Below are positions 5,836 to 7,624 of a stretch of DNA of 7,624 bases, piece after piece (position 1 is the stretch's first letter; each line of letters opens with the position of its first letter). The stretch is taken from NCBI GenBank assembly GCA_030431085.1, contig JAUIJW010000113.1:1-7624 (forward strand). Direction: 5' to 3'. Position numbers and translations under genes: made by a program. Under the pieces are notes generated by a model. That model saw only the letters and a program-made list of their open reading frames with translations, was not told where the DNA came from and made no database searches. This stretch comes from Bacteroidia bacterium (GTDB taxonomy: Bacteria > Bacteroidota > Bacteroidia > Flavobacteriales > Flavobacteriaceae).

Positions 5836-7176
5836 ATGAATATGGGCAATAACTGGTTAAATATTAGTAGGATAGCATTGATCTCTGGAACCATAGTATA
5901 TATTTTGGCTCAGTTGGTTTTTGGAGAAGGGTTTGATAAGCCCATTCAAGAACTTTTAAAATCGTTTGCCATTTACCAGTTATATGCTTTTGTGTTGACC
6001 TTTTCTAATGGTTTGTTTTTTGATTACTTTAGAAGGAAATATCCAGAATCGGTTTACCTAAAGAAAGCGATGATTCTTAAATTTTTTGGATCGCTAATAA
6101 TTTCGGGAATTGCCTTGGTATTACTTCGGTTTGTGGTTATTGTTGGATTTTACGGTGGAGAACCAAGTAGTTTTTTAAATAACTCTAAAGGGTATTTTTG
6201 GTTTGGTTTAACCATTACTACAATAGTAACATTGATGTTTTATGTATTTTATTATTTTAAAATATCAAATGAAAAGAAGGTAACACAATATCAGGTTGTT
6301 GCCAAAACAGAAACAGCTAAATACGAATCATTAAAAAGTCAGTTAGATCCACATTTTCTATTCAATAGCTTGAATGTATTAACATCGTTAATTAGCGAGA
6401 ATCCAGATTTGGCAGAAAAATTTACAACCAAACTGTCTAGAGTTTACAGGTATGTATTAGAGCAAAAAAGCAAAGATTTAATTCCGCTAAAAGAAGAGTT
6501 AGATTTTGCGCAATCTTATATGGAGCTATTAAAAGTGAGGTTTGAAGATGCTATTCAGTTTAAATTGCCTCATACGATTAGCAATGAAGATTTTAAAATT
6601 GTTCCCCTAAGCTTGCAAATACTTTTAGAAAATGCGGTTAAACACAATGTAATTTCTAACGAAAATCCGTTAATTATTACAATAGAAGAAGATGAAGGAG
6701 CTTTGGTAGTAACCAACAATTTAAAGGAAAAATCTAACTTAGGTCATAGCACAAAAGTAGGGCTAAAAAATATAAAAGAAAGATATAGTTTAATTACAAA
6801 AAGAGCGGTTGAGATTGAAAATGATCAAGGTGAATTTAAAGTGAAAATTCCGCTTTTAACACAAAAAGTAAAAATCATGAAAATAGATAGTACAAGAGAA
6901 GCTAAATATTTAAAAGCAAGAGAACAGGTCGATGAAATTATTGGATTTTACAGTAGTTTAATTGCCTATTGCTTAGTCATTCCATTCTTAATATTTATCT
7001 GGTATAAATTTACACCACATACCATTCAATGGTTCTGGTTTCCTATGTTTGGATGGGGTATTGGTTTGGTATTTCAATGGCTAAAGGCATTTAATTACAA
7101 TCCAATATTTGGTAAAAATTGGGAGCAAAAGAAAATAAAAGAATTAATGAATGAAGATGATAAATATTGGCAATAA
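5836..7176 (+). CDS. LytS-type membrane histidine kinase with C-terminal 2TM domain
   Basis: The 446 residues divide into three parts. Residues 1-141 carry four membrane helices (about 10-29, 45-65, 79-105, 118-141). Residues 150-340 form a LytS/YehU-type kinase core (His_kinase, PF06580): QLDPHFLFNSLN at 169-180 with phospho-acceptor His173, N box LLENAVKHN at 263-271 with Asn266, and GLKNIKERY at 309-317. Residues 355-440 are a 2TM domain (PF13239 type): AKYLKAREQV, helix 372-390, helix 396-418 containing GWGIGL, and a tail KNWEQKKIKELM. Kinases of this class normally phosphorylate LytTR-type regulators; none is in the window, but one could follow. An ATG at 5842 is an alternative start, two codons in. 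An in-frame ATG at 6877 (Met348) lies exactly between kinase and 2TM parts. Kinase activity seems intact; the signal is unknown. Confidence 0.92.
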   Translation: MNMGNNWLNISRIALISGTIVYILAQLVFGEGFDKPIQELLKSFAIYQLYAFVLTFSNGLFFDYFRRKYPESVYLKKAMILKFFGSLIISGIALVLLRFVVIVGFYGGEPSSFLNNSKGYFWFGLTITTIVTLMFYVFYYFKISNEKKVTQYQVVAKTETAKYESLKSQLDPHFLFNSLNVLTSLISENPDLAEKFTTKLSRVYRYVLEQKSKDLIPLKEELDFAQSYMELLKVRFEDAIQFKLPHTISNEDFKIVPLSLQILLENAVKHNVISNENPLIITIEEDEGALVVTNNLKEKSNLGHSTKVGLKNIKERYSLITKRAVEIENDQGEFKVKIPLLTQKVKIMKIDSTREAKYLKAREQVDEIIGFYSSLIAYCLVIPFLIFIWYKFTPHTIQWFWFPMFGWGIGLVFQWLKAFNYNPIFGKNWEQKKIKELMNEDDKYWQ

Positions 7177-7192
7177 TTTAAATACAATAGTC

Positions 7193-7489
7193 ATGGAAAA
7201 CAATTATATAAAAGAAGATAAATATTTAAGAGCCAAGAAAAAAGTTGAAAATATAAAAGGATTTTACCATCATTTGTTTTGGTATTTGGTGGTTAACATG
7301 TTCTTGAGCTTTGGGGCACTCTGGAATAGCCGTTGGGATGAAATTTCATTTTGGTCTTTTGCCACTTGGATTTTTTGGGGCATAGGATTATTGTTTCACG
7401 GTTTAACAGCCTTTGGTATAAATCCGTTGTTTACTAAGGCCTGGGAAGAGCGTAAAATAAGAGAGATTATGGATAAAGATAATTTATAA
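7193..7489 (+). CDS. Small 2TM-domain membrane protein
   Basis: This 98-residue protein is a stand-alone version of the domain at the end of the preceding kinase. An amphipathic N-terminus DKYLRAKKKVENIKGFYHH (9-27) leads into helix one (about 25-44), a short Trp-rich turn, helix two (about 51-74, with WGIGLLFHG) and a charged tail TKAWEERKIREIMDKD (81-96). The frame is open from an ATG at 7151, inside the kinase gene, but homology to the neighbouring 2TM copies starts only after 7193. The ATG at 7193 also follows the kinase stop by 16 bases, so it is chosen as the start. Function is unknown; the same module fused to the kinase suggests it acts with the kinase, perhaps by membrane association. 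It is in the same operon. Confidence 0.86.
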   Translation: MENNYIKEDKYLRAKKKVENIKGFYHHLFWYLVVNMFLSFGALWNSRWDEISFWSFATWIFWGIGLLFHGLTAFGINPLFTKAWEERKIREIMDKDNL

Positions 7490-7501
7490 AATATTTTAGA
7501 T

Positions 7502-7624
7502 ATGGAAGATTTTAAAGAACAAGACAAATACTTACGAGCCAAGAAAAGGGTAGAGAAAATTAAAGGGTTTTATATTCATCTAGCTGTATATTTAATTATT
7601 AATGGTATTATTACCGCTTCTATA
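7502..7624 (+). CDS. Second stand-alone 2TM-domain protein, 5' part only
   Basis: An ATG at 7502, 12 bases after the previous stop, opens a frame that runs to the window edge, giving 41 residues. The sequence contains DKYLRAKKRVEKIKGFYIHL, nearly the same as the equivalent part of the preceding 2TM protein (DKYLRAKKKVENIKGFYHHL), then enters a hydrophobic helix with YLIIN where the neighbour has YLVVN. It is therefore a tandem paralogue, the third 2TM module in a row counting the kinase tail. The rest of the protein, and any LytTR-type response regulator beyond it, lies outside the window. Confidence 0.82.
   Translation, partial: MEDFKEQDKYLRAKKRVEKIKGFYIHLAVYLIINGIITASI

Noticed and set aside
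7151..7192. Extended start of the 2TM protein at ATG 7151, overlapping the kinase
   Set aside because: The extra 14 residues have no counterpart in the other 2TM copies, whereas the ATG at 7193 gives a protein matching them in length and start.

Overview
The window looks like a chromosomal segment from a member of the Bacteroidota, most likely family Flavobacteriaceae. The DNA is strongly AT-rich and intergenic gaps are short. I see no convincing Shine-Dalgarno sequences in front of starts, but several TAnnTTTG octamers, the Bacteroidota -7 element, sit just upstream of genes. The protein families also fit: an RprX/RprY-like two-component pair, DUF2141, and 2TM-domain proteins with a LytS-type kinase. 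I cannot name a genus from sequence alone. No RNA genes, mobile elements, CRISPR arrays or clear intrinsic terminators were seen, and no gene-free stretch exceeds 300 bases.

Region 1 (1-4073, + strand) is a housekeeping and regulatory run. It holds the 3' end of a YbbR-domain protein, overlapping by 4 bases with coaE (dephospho-CoA kinase). A 106-base gap with phased GTTAA repeats follows, then a HAMP-less membrane histidine kinase, an OmpR-type response regulator 10 bases later (a complete two-component system), and a TsaC/YciO-family protein 17 bases after that. The last gene resembles the YciO branch more than canonical TsaC.

Region 2 (4078-5187, - strand) converges on region 1 with only 4 bases between stop codons. 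It holds an ECF-type sigma factor followed 3 bases later by a four-helix membrane protein, which may regulate the sigma factor.

Region 3 (5385 to the window end, + strand) is divergent from the sigma factor across a 197-base intergenic region. It holds a secreted DUF2141 protein, then 4 bases later a LytS-type histidine kinase with a 2TM domain fused to its C-terminus, then two tandem stand-alone 2TM proteins, the second cut by the window edge. Three 2TM modules in a row, one apparently fused to a kinase by loss of a stop codon, form the most distinctive feature here. A LytTR-type response regulator may lie just beyond the window, but that is inference.
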